A stretch of 40,097 nucleotides of DNA from Gemmataceae bacterium (GTDB taxonomy: Bacteria > Planctomycetota > Planctomycetia > Gemmatales > Gemmataceae), in contig PLDW01000325.1 in the NCBI GenBank assembly GCA_003136315.1, positions 930 to 41,026 of the forward strand, written 5' to 3'. The notes beneath the pieces were generated by a model, which saw only the letters and a program-made list of their open reading frames with translations, was not told the DNA's origin and did not search any database. Of this stretch, positions 16,419 through 25,734 are shown in pieces (within the stretch, counting starts at the first letter, position 1; every line of letters begins with the position of its first letter). Made by a program: the position numbers and the translations under genes.

Positions 16419-17195
16419 CTATTTCTCCGTCGTAAAATCCACTGTCACAATCTCTCCGGGTTTTCCCGTTGCGGTCTTTTTGCGCTCGACCGTGACTCCG
16501 TCCTCGATCCACCGTGCGGTCAATTCGTAGTGAATCTCATTAGCGGTCGCCAATTCTGGCGATTCAAACACCCGATCCGTGCCGGTCTGGGCAGTCTTGA
16601 CACCCTCGACATACACCTCGGCTGAGGGTTGCGGCACCTTCACCGCGACGGTCAGATACCCACTGGCACCAGACCGAAGGCCCGTTGCCGTTCTTCCGCT
16701 TTGGTACGCCTCGTGTTTCCCGTAGGCGCGAGGGTCGGTCGGACCCCAGACGTTGATGCCCATCGATCGTGGCCTTGGCGAGGCCGCGTAAGTGCCGAAC
16801 CAGCCATAATAAAAGAGTCCAAGCCCAAGCCGCTTGTGGTTATTCAACAGATGGGGATCCCAATCGTCGATGTAGGTCGGGATGGGAGTGTAGACCGGTA
16901 CTGGCGTTTGAGATAAACGTGGTCCATTAGTGAAGAAACTGCCGAACGCACCCCGGTAGCCGGGCCAACCGACGAATGGGTAGTCGGCGGTGAGTTCCGG
17001 ACCGCCCGACAATCCGTAATAGCTCCAGTTTGGGGGTGGCGTTGGAATGAATTTTTTATGAGAGTGCAGGGGAGTGTTTCCGGGCCCGGTTGGGACGGGA
17101 TCGGCGACCGGAACCTGGGCCAACCCCGTCCCAGGGAAGAAGATGCAGACAAGCAGCATCGACGGGAGGCGGGTTATCGACAACCGATATGTCAT
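16419..17195 (-). CDS. TIGR03000 domain exported protein (paralog 2)
   Basis: The 258-residue product has a signal peptide (TRLPSMLLVCIFFPGTGLAQ). A Tyr/Pro/Gly-rich region with GWPGYRGAFGSFFTNG parallels GWPGFRGAYGSYWTNG of the neighbour. A C-terminal TIGR03000 domain runs from VAVKVPQPSAEVYVEGVKT to TGKPGEIVTVDFT. The two paralogs align over their length but have diverged in the middle, so the duplication is not recent. The ATG at 17195 follows GGGGGTGCC. It is the first gene of the pair and has 147 bp before it without another gene. It probably acts at the cell surface or in the periplasm; no binding partner is known. Confidence 0.88.
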   Translation of the reverse strand: MTYRLSITRLPSMLLVCIFFPGTGLAQVPVADPVPTGPGNTPLHSHKKFIPTPPPNWSYYGLSGGPELTADYPFVGWPGYRGAFGSFFTNGPRLSQTPVPVYTPIPTYIDDWDPHLLNNHKRLGLGLFYYGWFGTYAASPRPRSMGINVWGPTDPRAYGKHEAYQSGRTATGLRSGASGYLTVAVKVPQPSAEVYVEGVKTAQTGTDRVFESPELATANEIHYELTARWIEDGVTVERKKTATGKPGEIVTVDFTTEK

Positions 17196-17342
17196 GGCAC
17201 CCCCGGAACGGGAAGAGTGGTTGTAGTTGCATCAAAGGAACGACATCAAAGGGATCGACCCGCCAGAAGGTGAAGATCACCAGGGCGGGTCGATGCAATG
17301 GGGGAATTGGGATGAGGAGCCGGTGCCGATCAACCAGTCTGG

Positions 17343-20300
17343 CTATTTCGCTACTGCCGGAGGGATTTTCACAGCCGGAGCAACTGGCAGAATCACCCGG
17401 GTCGATCCAAGTCGCCCATCGAGCGTATGCCCGGCCACCAGGATTTGATAACCACCCGGAGCGTTTCCGGTGTGGAAAGTGAGGCTTGTCGACTTGCCAT
17501 CAGCCGGGAGGATGATGAGCGGCTGCCAGAGAATGGTATCCGTTCCCGCAATGCCTCCGCCAGCGGGAACGCCCAGGCGGGGCGCAGCGTATTCCCGTAC
17601 CAGAAGCGGGGGAATCGTCATGCTGGAAGACCGAGCGTCAGCCAGCAGGGTGGCGATCGCCTGCTCTTCAGCTAATTGGTGCGGAGTCAGTCCGGCGGGC
17701 TTCGCTCGCCCTGCTGGGACGGCTTTGGACGTCCGAGAGGGCACGACCAGATGGGCCGGGATGGCTTTTCCGGCATCTGGTCGGCCTGGCCACACGAGGG
17801 GAGGTCGGACTTCGCTCGTGTTCTGGGTTCCTTTCCCAGCCGGTGGATGGGGCACTGGGGGCTGGATGGAGGAAGTGACGAAGAGTTCCGGTCGTCCATC
17901 GCCAGGCCCAAGCGGTGCCATTCCGAAACGCTCATCGGAACCGGATGAAGATGGCCCGAGTATGGCTGAGGGAGGGCCGTCCGTTGTGGACGGGGCTTCC
18001 TTCAGAGTGGCGGCAGGGGGGTTGGTCGGCCCAACAGGGGGGGCTGCTGGTGGATCGTCTGCGCCTGGGAAGTTGGCATCCGGGTTGGGAGGCGGATTCG
18101 ACGCCAAAAGGGCGAGGTAGCCCGCCAGAGCGCCAGCCACGACCGTCGCGACCAACAGCGGTCTTGCCTCTTGCGGCCCCCGTGACCGGCTGATAGCGAC
18201 GACCCAGAGGGCCGCCGCCAGGAGCCCGAACGCCCCGGCGGCAACACCGGCCCACTCGGAGATTTCGGCAAGTGATTCAGCGGCCGACCGAGCCGAAGCC
18301 GCCAGGTCGGACAGTTCTTGCCGTCGTTCCTCATACTCCGAGAACAATCGGCGGGCCAGGGGTTCACCGGACCGATCCATCGCCACTTCGTCTCGCACTT
18401 TGCGGGCGGTGGCCACTTCCTTCTCCGCAGCCTCGTGCCGCGGTCGATACGTTTCAAACAGACGACGGTGTTCGCGAGTGGTAGCGACCTCTGCTGGGAC
18501 CGGGTAGGATCCGTTCATCACAAGCAGGCTCTCGGCAGCCAGCTTCCGTTTTGGTTCTCGTAACAGCCCGGCGAGGCTCTGCTGCTCGACGAATTTCCGC
18601 CAGCCCTGGGTGGCGAGAACGAGGTCGAGGGCATTGGCCGCCTGGGGATGATCGGTGAGCAAAAAGTCAGCATATTCCAGATCATCCGGCGTCTGGATCT
18701 CTCCCGCGAGCAGGAAGTGCGTGGGCAACGACCGGTCAGTGGAAGAGGGGGTGATGGCCGAGTTCACGACAGCGGCCCACAAGATCGCTGCGGCAGGGTT
18801 TCCCTTCTCGTCCTGTGCGGAGATCTTCAGATCAACCGGGCTTCCTGGTGCGAATGCGGCCCCAGGTTCCCCGGCCTTCACGGAAAGCTTCAGACGTTCA
18901 ACTGGTCGGCGGAAAACGAGCCGCTCGGCAACAGGAATCAGGTCGTTCGCCTTGGGGTCGTTGGCCTTGAGGGCAGCGGGATCGGGTTCCTGAAACACCG
19001 TGATACGGGTCACACCGCCACGGGGTTCGTCATTCGCGAGCAGCTTGATCTCTGTGGCGTTGCCGGGCTGGACAGTCACTCGCTGCATCTCGGCAAGTCG
19101 TCCGCGGATGTAAGCCCCCACCACCAGATTTCGTGCTGGACCGGTCGCCTGGAGCCGGACCCGGATGGGCTGACCCGGAGCCGTGACGGGATCGAGCACA
19201 GTCATCACGACCCCGTCCGCCACCGCTTTCGGGAGTTCAAACCCGGCGGGTCCACCCCGTCCGCCGTCTAGCTTCAACCGATACGTTTTGCCTATTTTGG
19301 GGGTCAATGTGAACGATGCCAGCCCATCCCCCGCACCAGGCACCGCGATGTCGGCAGGAGGAGAGACGATCTTCGCGACCTCCTCTACCCCGTCGGTCAC
19401 AACCCCCCGAACATTGACGGGTTGACCAGTCGGCGTTGTCATTCGGACGTACACCCGTGATGGCACCCCGGCGACCAATTGTCCCCCCTCCGGGAAGAAC
19501 TCGACATTCACGACCGGGACCCGTTCGGCAATCGTTTCCTCTCCCTCCGGAGTGCCGAAGGTGACCATCACGCGCACGTCCCCGCGAGTCGTCCTGGGCA
19601 ACCCGAACAGGATGCGAATCTGACCATCCTCGTCGGTGAACGGTACGGACATTCGCGGTACAACGATGGTTTTTTGCGGCAAGACACGCACGGCATCGAG
19701 TGGTTGGCCGTCCACTGTCACAACCACCGTGGCGAATGCAGCGACTGGCTTGCCGTCAAGCTGCAACAACCTGGCTTTGGCCACAACCGGTTGGCCTGGT
19801 GAGTACGATGCCGCATCGAACTGGATCGTCTTGGTGAACCGCTCGGGCGCGCCAGACCAGATCGTGATGGTCCGAACAGCGGGATAGGCAACGGCGGGAG
19901 GAACATCACCAGGGCCGGAGAACTCGTTCAGTGTCAGGAGGTATTCACCATCGGAGAGATCTGTCGGGAGGCTGAACATCCCACATCCCACACCACGGAT
20001 GGGATATCCATCGGGACCGGGGACAGGTTCGGCACGGCCACCAATCAGCCGAACCGCGGCAGTCGTGCCCTCCACTTGGGTCCCGGGTATCTCCCTCGTG
20101 GGGTTGTCCTTGCGGCGAAGCGAGTAATGGAGCACCTGTTCCTGGATCGGCGGGCGGAATGACACCCGGTCGAGGGTGAGTGATCGGAAGTAAACTGGCT
20201 CGCCGGGGCGGTAAGTTGGCTTGTCGGTGACAAGCAGGGTCGAGTAGACCGGGCCTGCCAGGCGGATCGGGTCTTCCAGATTGGTGCGGATTCCGGTCTT

Positions 20301-21158
20301 CTGGTCGACCGCGGCCACCGTCAGAAAAAGCTCAGACTGCGGGGAGAGCTGCGTCCACACGTTGGTCGGGATACGAACGGCCGCGGCGGTCTGGGGGACA
20401 ACCGGCTGGGTGTGCAAGACCGCGCCGGTCTGATCCCGGACCTCGGCCTCGATGCGTTGTCCTTCGAGGGCCTTCCCTCGGCTCTTGACCAACACCGTAA
20501 GATCGTTCGGAGCACCGGGTTGGAGAGTGAGGGGTTTCTCCACCGTCACCGCCACGTCCCGGTTTTTCGCGGCCTCGTCAGCCGTTCGGTCCGCAGCCAT
20601 CCACTCGGTGTGGAGGTTCTTCAGTCGCTCCTGGGCCGCGGTGAATCGCTGTTCCGCGTCGTGTCTTATTCGAGCCGCGTCGCCCTGAGTTTGGTCTAAT
20701 GCACCCCGCGCGTCGACCAGCCGAAACCCGGCCTCGTCCACGCTCTGGCGGGCGAGTTCGTACCGACCCGATCGGATCTTCAAGGGGATCAGGATTCCGG
20801 ACGCAAGGACCAGAAGGCTAGCTGCGATGGCCCATCGTGCCCACGTTCTCCGCCTCCCCCCTTGGGGGACCACGAGAAGACTGGAGGGAACGGTCGTTCC
20901 GGCTGTCTGTCCGTTGGTGGAGAAATCGGGAACGCCCGCCAGCGGAGCGGTGTCGGTGATGGGTGCCGAAAATTGAATGTGCGGAAACGAAATCTTGGCA
21001 GCGCGTGCGATGAGCGAATGGTCGTTGGCAGCGCGTGTGAGGCTAACAGCACAATCGGAGCACCCGGCCAGGTGCTCCTCGATCACGGCCGTTTCGGCCG
21101 GGTCGAGAAGCCCGTACAGGTGGTCGAGCAACAGGGGTTGGCAGTGTTCACACCGCAT
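17343..21158 (-). CDS. Zinc-finger anti-sigma protein fused to alpha-2-macroglobulin-like (MG2) exported region
   Basis: This 1271-residue protein begins with an anti-sigma zinc finger (C3, C6 and H29-xxx-C33-xx-C36). A membrane helix (about 107-127) and a short coiled coil follow. The extracytoplasmic region has an MG2 domain (about 303-400, YSTLLVTDKPTYRPGEPVYFRSL) and further macroglobulin-like beta domains. Two more membrane helices (AGVAAGAFGLLAAALWVVAIS and LLVATVVAGALAGYLALLAS) precede a Pro-rich stretch. The last 85 residues (REYAAPRLGV, then DTILWQPLIILPADGKST) resemble the A2M-family central strand region. No thioester motif of the GCGEQ type is present. I chose ATG 21158, where the zinc finger begins. 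The ECF sigma gene lies 167 bp upstream. It probably holds that sigma factor at the membrane and senses something outside (inference). Confidence 0.88.
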   Translation of the reverse strand: MRCEHCQPLLLDHLYGLLDPAETAVIEEHLAGCSDCAVSLTRAANDHSLIARAAKISFPHIQFSAPITDTAPLAGVPDFSTNGQTAGTTVPSSLLVVPQGGRRRTWARWAIAASLLVLASGILIPLKIRSGRYELARQSVDEAGFRLVDARGALDQTQGDAARIRHDAEQRFTAAQERLKNLHTEWMAADRTADEAAKNRDVAVTVEKPLTLQPGAPNDLTVLVKSRGKALEGQRIEAEVRDQTGAVLHTQPVVPQTAAAVRIPTNVWTQLSPQSELFLTVAAVDQKTGIRTNLEDPIRLAGPVYSTLLVTDKPTYRPGEPVYFRSLTLDRVSFRPPIQEQVLHYSLRRKDNPTREIPGTQVEGTTAAVRLIGGRAEPVPGPDGYPIRGVGCGMFSLPTDLSDGEYLLTLNEFSGPGDVPPAVAYPAVRTITIWSGAPERFTKTIQFDAASYSPGQPVVAKARLLQLDGKPVAAFATVVVTVDGQPLDAVRVLPQKTIVVPRMSVPFTDEDGQIRILFGLPRTTRGDVRVMVTFGTPEGEETIAERVPVVNVEFFPEGGQLVAGVPSRVYVRMTTPTGQPVNVRGVVTDGVEEVAKIVSPPADIAVPGAGDGLASFTLTPKIGKTYRLKLDGGRGGPAGFELPKAVADGVVMTVLDPVTAPGQPIRVRLQATGPARNLVVGAYIRGRLAEMQRVTVQPGNATEIKLLANDEPRGGVTRITVFQEPDPAALKANDPKANDLIPVAERLVFRRPVERLKLSVKAGEPGAAFAPGSPVDLKISAQDEKGNPAAAILWAAVVNSAITPSSTDRSLPTHFLLAGEIQTPDDLEYADFLLTDHPQAANALDLVLATQGWRKFVEQQSLAGLLREPKRKLAAESLLVMNGSYPVPAEVATTREHRRLFETYRPRHEAAEKEVATARKVRDEVAMDRSGEPLARRLFSEYEERRQELSDLAASARSAAESLAEISEWAGVAAGAFGLLAAALWVVAISRSRGPQEARPLLVATVVAGALAGYLALLASNPPPNPDANFPGADDPPAAPPVGPTNPPAATLKEAPSTTDGPPSAILGPSSSGSDERFGMAPLGPGDGRPELFVTSSIQPPVPHPPAGKGTQNTSEVRPPLVWPGRPDAGKAIPAHLVVPSRTSKAVPAGRAKPAGLTPHQLAEEQAIATLLADARSSSMTIPPLLVREYAAPRLGVPAGGGIAGTDTILWQPLIILPADGKSTSLTFHTGNAPGGYQILVAGHTLDGRLGSTRVILPVAPAVKIPPAVAK

Positions 21159-21325
21159 CTTGACCCGCTCTCCCTCCCACGGAGTGGGAAGGGCAATGAA
21201 GGACGCAATTTCAGTGATGGGTGGGGTAGGAGGGGTGGGTTGAACCCGAACCCTCACCAGGGCCGCGTTGCGAGTCGGGTCCTGGTGGTCCTACCACTCC
21301 CCGCGGCACACAGGCCGCACTTCGG

Positions 21326-21880
21326 TCATGAGTCGTCTTCCGGCCCCGGTTCGGGGTGCAGAATCTTGCGGAGCTTCTGGAGAGCCGTCCGCATCTGGGT
21401 TTTCACGGTCCCCACGGGAGCCCCGCGGAGTTCCGCGATTTGCTCGTAGGTGAGTTCGCCGTTTTGGCGGAGGAGAAATACCTCTTTCTCCTCCGGACGC
21501 AGGCCGGCGATTGCCGCCCGAAGCCGCTCAAGGGTCTCCTGGTCATCCATCGCCTGTCCCGGCGATTCTTCCCGGGCGGGGACAATCAGTTCGTCCTCGG
21601 GGAGTGGTCGGGACTTCCGGTTCCAGGCGCTGCGCTGGAAGTCCTTGGCTGCGTTGAGCCCGACCCGGAACACCCAGGCCCGGAGATTCTGGATCTCCGG
21701 CAAGGTGTGCCGGACCCGCCAGCACTTCATGAACGCCTCCTGCGCGGCGTCCTGAGCATCGTCCGCGTTGCCGAGGACGTACTGCAACGTGCTGACCAAC
21801 TCGTCCCGGATCTCATTGAACAGGGCCAGCAGCGCGGCACCGTCCGTCCGGTCGTTCGGAGTTGGGCCGGGCTGAGGCAT
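21326..21880 (-). CDS. ECF-family sigma factor paired with anti-sigma/MG2 protein
   Basis: The 184-residue product has the full ECF layout. Region 2 includes LFNEIRDELVSTLQYVLGNADDAQDAAQEAFMKCW and LRAWVFRVGLNAAKDFQR. Region 4 includes LRPEEKEVFLLRQNGELTYEQIAELRGAPVGTVKTQMRTALQKLR. It differs clearly from the other two ECF factors in the window and resembles the RpoE-like type regulated by zinc-finger anti-sigma factors. The ATG at 21880 has TAGGAG 4 nt upstream, so the start is well supported. The downstream gene encodes a membrane zinc-finger protein, the expected partner. Its own promoter should lie in the 386-bp gap shared with the divergent ECF gene, but I could not identify paired -35 and -10 boxes there. 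Confidence 0.94.
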   Translation of the reverse strand: MPQPGPTPNDRTDGAALLALFNEIRDELVSTLQYVLGNADDAQDAAQEAFMKCWRVRHTLPEIQNLRAWVFRVGLNAAKDFQRSAWNRKSRPLPEDELIVPAREESPGQAMDDQETLERLRAAIAGLRPEEKEVFLLRQNGELTYEQIAELRGAPVGTVKTQMRTALQKLRKILHPEPGPEDDS

Positions 21881-22266
21881 ACACTCCTACCTAACACGAC
21901 GAACCTGGGCAGGGAACCGATTGGGAAAAACCCGTGCCGTTCGCTTATGACTGACTCGGACAGCCGGTCAAACGGCGGGTTGTGTGGTAGCGATGCTATC
22001 GGCCACCCGCCAGAGGTGGCAAGGACAAAGGGCGGAGCAAGATTTTGAGGTCGTGGCGGAGTTGGGGGACTGTGTGGGGCATGACGGTCGCGGAATCCTG
22101 CTCTCCAGTCGATTCTACTCCCGGAGAGACCCCATTGGCATGTGCCCAGAGTGGCAGCCCTCCCCAAATTGCCCCAGAGGTCCAGTCGACTCTGGAAAGT
22201 GGCTTGCGACCGGGTTATGATCGAGCTGACATCGGCAAGCTCGGATGGGTTTACAGACGGTCCACC
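21881..22266. other. Divergent regulatory gap between two ECF sigma genes
   Basis: The 386 bp separate two ECF genes transcribed in opposite directions and should hold both promoters. I see a hairpin GCCACC (22002-22007) with GGTGGC (22015-22020). An open frame from about 22045 leads into the right-hand gene, but its start lacks conserved sequence. No independent gene is supported. Confidence 0.5.
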
Positions 22267-23010
22267 ATGCTACCTAACCCGCCACCCACCGCCAATCTGG
22301 CCCGGGACAGCCGTTTCGGGACCACACAATGGAGCCTGGTTCTCCAGGCTCAGGCCGACGACCCCGCCGCCCGGGATGCCCTCGCGGAGTTGTGTGGGCG
22401 ATACTGGTATCCGGTCTATGCGCACATCCGCGGCCGGGTTGGGCCGCAGGATGCGGCCGATCTCACCCAGGGGTTCTTCACCCACCTCCTCGAATCCGAC
22501 CTCCTTTCCGCCCCGCATCCCGCCAGGGGGAAGTTCCGGGCCTATCTCCTCGCCTGCTGCAATCACTTCCTCTCGAACGAACGCGACAAGGCTCGCACAG
22601 CCAAGCGCGGTGGGGGAAAGTCGCCACTTCCCCTCGACTTCACCGATGCCGATTCCCGTTACACGCGCGAACCAACCCACAGCAGCACGGCGGAACGCGA
22701 GTTCGACCGGCGTTGGGCCATCCGTCTGCTCGACGAAATCCTCACCCAACTCGAAAGGGAGTACACCGACGGCGGCAAGGAGGTTCTCTACCGCACTCTT
22801 CGTCCGGCTCTGACCGGGAGTCACGAGGCGGCCGGATACGCTGCGGTGGCAAAGGAACTGGGAATGACGACCGATGCCGTGAAGAAGGCCGCTCAGCGAC
22901 TGCGGGAACGATACCGGGTTCTGATTCGAGAGCGGGTTGCTGCGACCGTCGACCGCCCGGAGGACATTGATGAGGAGATCCGCGACCTGTTCGTTGCGGT
23001 CTCGGGCTGA
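22267..23010 (+). CDS. ECF-type sigma factor linked to a Ser/Thr kinase
   Basis: The 247-residue product belongs to the planctomycete/acidobacterial sigma-70 group that opens with a TTQWSLVLQA motif. Region 2 reads AALAELCGRYWYPVYAHIRGR-like (ALAELCGRYWYPVYAHIRGR) then DAADLTQGFFTHLLE. An LACCNHFLSNERDK segment and an extended inter-domain linker follow. Region 4 is AAVAKELGMTTDAVKKAAQRLRERYRVLIRERVAATV. The product is longer than typical ECF factors (about 190 residues), as usual for this group. These factors are commonly encoded next to Ser/Thr kinases that control them without a classical anti-sigma factor, which fits the kinase gene 77 bp downstream. ATG 22267 is chosen because the conserved part starts there; its ribosome-binding site is weak. 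Confidence 0.92.
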   Translation: MLPNPPPTANLARDSRFGTTQWSLVLQAQADDPAARDALAELCGRYWYPVYAHIRGRVGPQDAADLTQGFFTHLLESDLLSAPHPARGKFRAYLLACCNHFLSNERDKARTAKRGGGKSPLPLDFTDADSRYTREPTHSSTAEREFDRRWAIRLLDEILTQLEREYTDGGKEVLYRTLRPALTGSHEAAGYAAVAKELGMTTDAVKKAAQRLRERYRVLIRERVAATVDRPEDIDEEIRDLFVAVSG

Positions 23011-23087
23011 ATCGGTAGGAAATCGCAGAATTTCTGTCACCTTTGAGGGCAGTTGCTTCTGAACCAGATAGAAGCGGGATCGACAAC

Positions 23088-25262
23088 ATGCCAACCCCTG
23101 ACAACTGCCCCCGGTGCCGGACACCGATCTCTGTCGACTCTCCACAGGGGTTTTGCCCGGCCTGTCTGCTGCGGGTCGCGCTCGGGGACACCCCGGTTCC
23201 GGCCGGTGCCGTCAGGGTGGCCGCCGGTGCGGGGGCGATGGATGACCGGGAGGCCGCGCAGGTGGGGCCGGGGACAGTCGAATTTCGCGAAATCGGAACA
23301 GCCGATCTCACGTCGGCCGCCGACACCCTCGCCCACGGGATCAGGCCGGCCGACGACACCCCGGAGAACACCCCACGACCAATGCCAGTCGGTCCAGCGG
23401 GATCGCCCCTGACGCTCCCACATGATGGAACCTGGCAGGCGGGTGAGGGAACAGCCGACGACTTTGGACCGTCGACCGCCGACTTCCGGCCCGCGCCGGC
23501 TCACACCACGCACAGGGGGCCTCCCGGATATCAGGTGCTCGGGGAACTCGGGCGCGGTGGAATGGGGGCGGTGTACAAGGCCCGGCAGCTCGCCCTTGAC
23601 CGGGTTGTCGCGCTGAAGGTGATCCAGGGGATCGGGTTAACCGACCCGAGGGTGCTGGAACGATTCGCAGCCGAAGCACGGGCACTGGGCCGGTTAAAGC
23701 ACCCGAACATCGTTCAAGTGTACGACGTCGGGGAGGACAGCGGGTGGCCGTTTTACTCCCTGGAGTATGTCCCTGGTGGCTCCCTCGCCAGCCGACTTCG
23801 GGCCAGTGGCCCCCTCGATCCCAGGGTCGCGGCCGATCTGATCCGTGCCCTGGCCCGGGCAGTCGGTGCCGCCCACACAGCCGGGTTTCTTCACAGGGAC
23901 ATCAAACCGGCGAACGTACTCCTTGCCGAAGCCGATGAGCCCAAGACCGGGGCCACTGGCGGGGGCAGCGCGATCATTCCGAAGCTGACCGACTTCGGCC
24001 TGGTCAAGTGGCTAGACGAGTCGGATGGCCTGACCGGGACCGGATCCGTGATGGGGACGCCGAGTTACATGGCCCCCGAGCAGGCTGCGGGGCGAAATCG
24101 GGAGGTCGGTCCCCGAACCGATGTCTACGCCCTCGGGGCGACACTGTACGAGACACTCACAGGCGAGCCTCCGTTCTGGGCCGACACGCCAGTTGCCATC
24201 GTTGCCTCGGTGGTCAGGGACGATCCTGTTCGACCCGTGGTCAAGCGGCCGGGGCTGTCGGCCGAGCTGGAAGCGATCTGCCTCAAGTGCCTGGAGAAGG
24301 CCCCGGGCAGCCGCTACCCGTCCGCCGACGCCCTGGCCGACGACCTGGGCCGGTGGCTGCGGGGGGAATCGACACTGGCCCGACCCCTGGGCCGGGTGCG
24401 GCGACTCTGGCGGCGGGCGAAGCGACAGAGAGTGGCTGCGGCGGCCGTTTGCGGCGCACTGCTCGCAGCGGGTGGGGCGTTTGCTGCGGCCCAGTATCTG
24501 GGTCCGGAACCGGAAGTGGTGGAAGTGACTCCCGACCCCGACGCAAAGTTGAAGGAAATCCAGCGCGAACTGGCTGCCGGGAAGCGTGTGGTCCTGATCG
24601 GCCCGACGGGACTGCCCCGGTGGCACCGCTGGGCACTGGCCCCGGCGACTCTCGGGGAGTCGCAGGAGGTTCACGACCACACCTGCGGGCTTCAGACGAT
24701 GGAATGGAGCCTGCTCGAACTGGTGCAGGATCCCGGCAGTGAACATTACCGGTTCACGGCGGAGGTGCGACATGATCGCGGCTGGAATCTGGATACCATG
24801 ACCACCGGCGTTGGACTCTACTTCGGATACAACCACAGTGCGGACGTGAGGCTTGAAGCTCACCGTCTCGTGTGGGTCGCACTGTCCGAGATTCGGGAGA
24901 AGCCGATAAAAGGTTTACCCAATCCCCTCCCTCACGGGCTCAACTTGCGGCATGCGGTTTTAAACTGGGGAGACAAATGGCATGAGCCAATCCTACAGGA
25001 GGCCGGGGAAGACGGGTTACTTCCGTTCATCCCCAAGCAAGAACACCCCAGGCCGTGGAGGACAATTGTGGTGACCGTGACCCCATCCGAGGTCCGTGTC
25101 GAGATGCCCCAGGAGTGCCCCGGACGGGTTGTGTCGAAAACCTGGGACAAGCTGCAACTCAGCTCCGGCCCACCAATCACCCCCCAATCCCCACTCGGGA
25201 TCTGTGCAGCAAGCAGTCTGGTTTCTGTGCGAAATGTGATTCTGGAACCGTTACAACCCTGA
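23088..25262 (+). CDS. Zinc-ribbon Ser/Thr kinase with one membrane helix and C-terminal exported domain
   Basis: The 724-residue product starts with a zinc ribbon (C7, C10, C23, C26) and an acidic Pro-rich linker. The kinase domain shows GELGRGGMGAVYKA, Lys177 in VVALKV, HRDIKPAN with Asp271, DFGLVK (302-307) and the MGTPSYMAPEQA activation segment. Its C-lobe ends near ADDLGRWLRGES. One membrane helix (about 449-471) precedes an extracytoplasmic domain of about 250 residues (LKEIQRELAAGKRVVLIG, later RHDRGWNLDTMTTGVGLYFGY). That domain recurs in planctomycete kinases and looks like a lectin-like beta sandwich, so it may read an external ligand (inference). ATG 23088 has GAAGCGGGA upstream; the 15 codons before it lack conservation. 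It follows the ECF gene and precedes a small protein gene by 18 bp, forming a likely three-gene operon. Confidence 0.94.
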   Translation: MPTPDNCPRCRTPISVDSPQGFCPACLLRVALGDTPVPAGAVRVAAGAGAMDDREAAQVGPGTVEFREIGTADLTSAADTLAHGIRPADDTPENTPRPMPVGPAGSPLTLPHDGTWQAGEGTADDFGPSTADFRPAPAHTTHRGPPGYQVLGELGRGGMGAVYKARQLALDRVVALKVIQGIGLTDPRVLERFAAEARALGRLKHPNIVQVYDVGEDSGWPFYSLEYVPGGSLASRLRASGPLDPRVAADLIRALARAVGAAHTAGFLHRDIKPANVLLAEADEPKTGATGGGSAIIPKLTDFGLVKWLDESDGLTGTGSVMGTPSYMAPEQAAGRNREVGPRTDVYALGATLYETLTGEPPFWADTPVAIVASVVRDDPVRPVVKRPGLSAELEAICLKCLEKAPGSRYPSADALADDLGRWLRGESTLARPLGRVRRLWRRAKRQRVAAAAVCGALLAAGGAFAAAQYLGPEPEVVEVTPDPDAKLKEIQRELAAGKRVVLIGPTGLPRWHRWALAPATLGESQEVHDHTCGLQTMEWSLLELVQDPGSEHYRFTAEVRHDRGWNLDTMTTGVGLYFGYNHSADVRLEAHRLVWVALSEIREKPIKGLPNPLPHGLNLRHAVLNWGDKWHEPILQEAGEDGLLPFIPKQEHPRPWRTIVVTVTPSEVRVEMPQECPGRVVSKTWDKLQLSSGPPITPQSPLGICAASSLVSVRNVILEPLQP

Positions 25263-25280
25263 TCCCTCAAGGAGACATCC

Positions 25281-25649
25281 ATGTCGAATCCCAAAGGTAT
25301 TGTCACGATCTCGATCTCGACGCCGCCCTCCGGTACCTCGTATCCACAAACGGGATTGATGAACGCGGGCGGGTCGTTCAATTGCGGTTCCACAACGGCA
25401 CCTGCGGTCCAGTATTACACCTCGAGCTCGAACTCGGACACAGCCGGCACTCCCACCTGGACACCCGTCACAAATGTCACCATGAATGGCGACGGCTCCA
25501 CCTCGGGTACATGGAGCCAGGTCAACGCCGTCCTGCCAGGCACTGGGTCGACCTGGACGTTCCATGTCCGGCTCGTCATTACTGGACAAGATCCGGTTAC
25601 GAACAGCGTGTCAGGTCCACTGACGAGTAACGGCGATGGGTGCGAATGA
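25281..25649 (+). CDS. Small Ser/Thr/Gly-rich beta protein, function unknown
   Basis: This 122-residue protein starts 18 bp after the kinase stop codon with a good AAGGAGA site 7 nt before the ATG, so it is almost surely translated from the same transcript. I do not recognise a family. The sequence is rich in Ser, Thr, Gly and Asn, has only two cysteines (FNCGS and a penultimate GDGCE), and alternates polar and hydrophobic residues as in a beta sandwich (STWTFHVRLVITGQDP). There is no signal peptide or membrane segment, so export would need another route. It could be a substrate or ligand-binding partner of the adjacent kinase, but the sequence does not show this. Confidence 0.78.
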   Translation: MSNPKGIVTISISTPPSGTSYPQTGLMNAGGSFNCGSTTAPAVQYYTSSSNSDTAGTPTWTPVTNVTMNGDGSTSGTWSQVNAVLPGTGSTWTFHVRLVITGQDPVTNSVSGPLTSNGDGCE

Positions 25650-25682
25650 AGACCGGGAATGCACCACGGGTCGATCACGGGG

Positions 25683-25702
25683 GCCTGGGTGAGACCCCAG
25701 GC
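25683..25702. terminator. Bidirectional hairpin terminator
   Basis: GCCTGGG (25683-25689) pairs with CCCAGGC (25696-25702) around a 6-nt loop in the 85-bp gap between the small plus-strand gene and the convergent DUF1501 gene. No long T-run follows on either side. Confidence 0.6.
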
Positions 25703-25734
25703 TTGCCCGCCCACTCTGGCTGAGCCCTCTGCGA

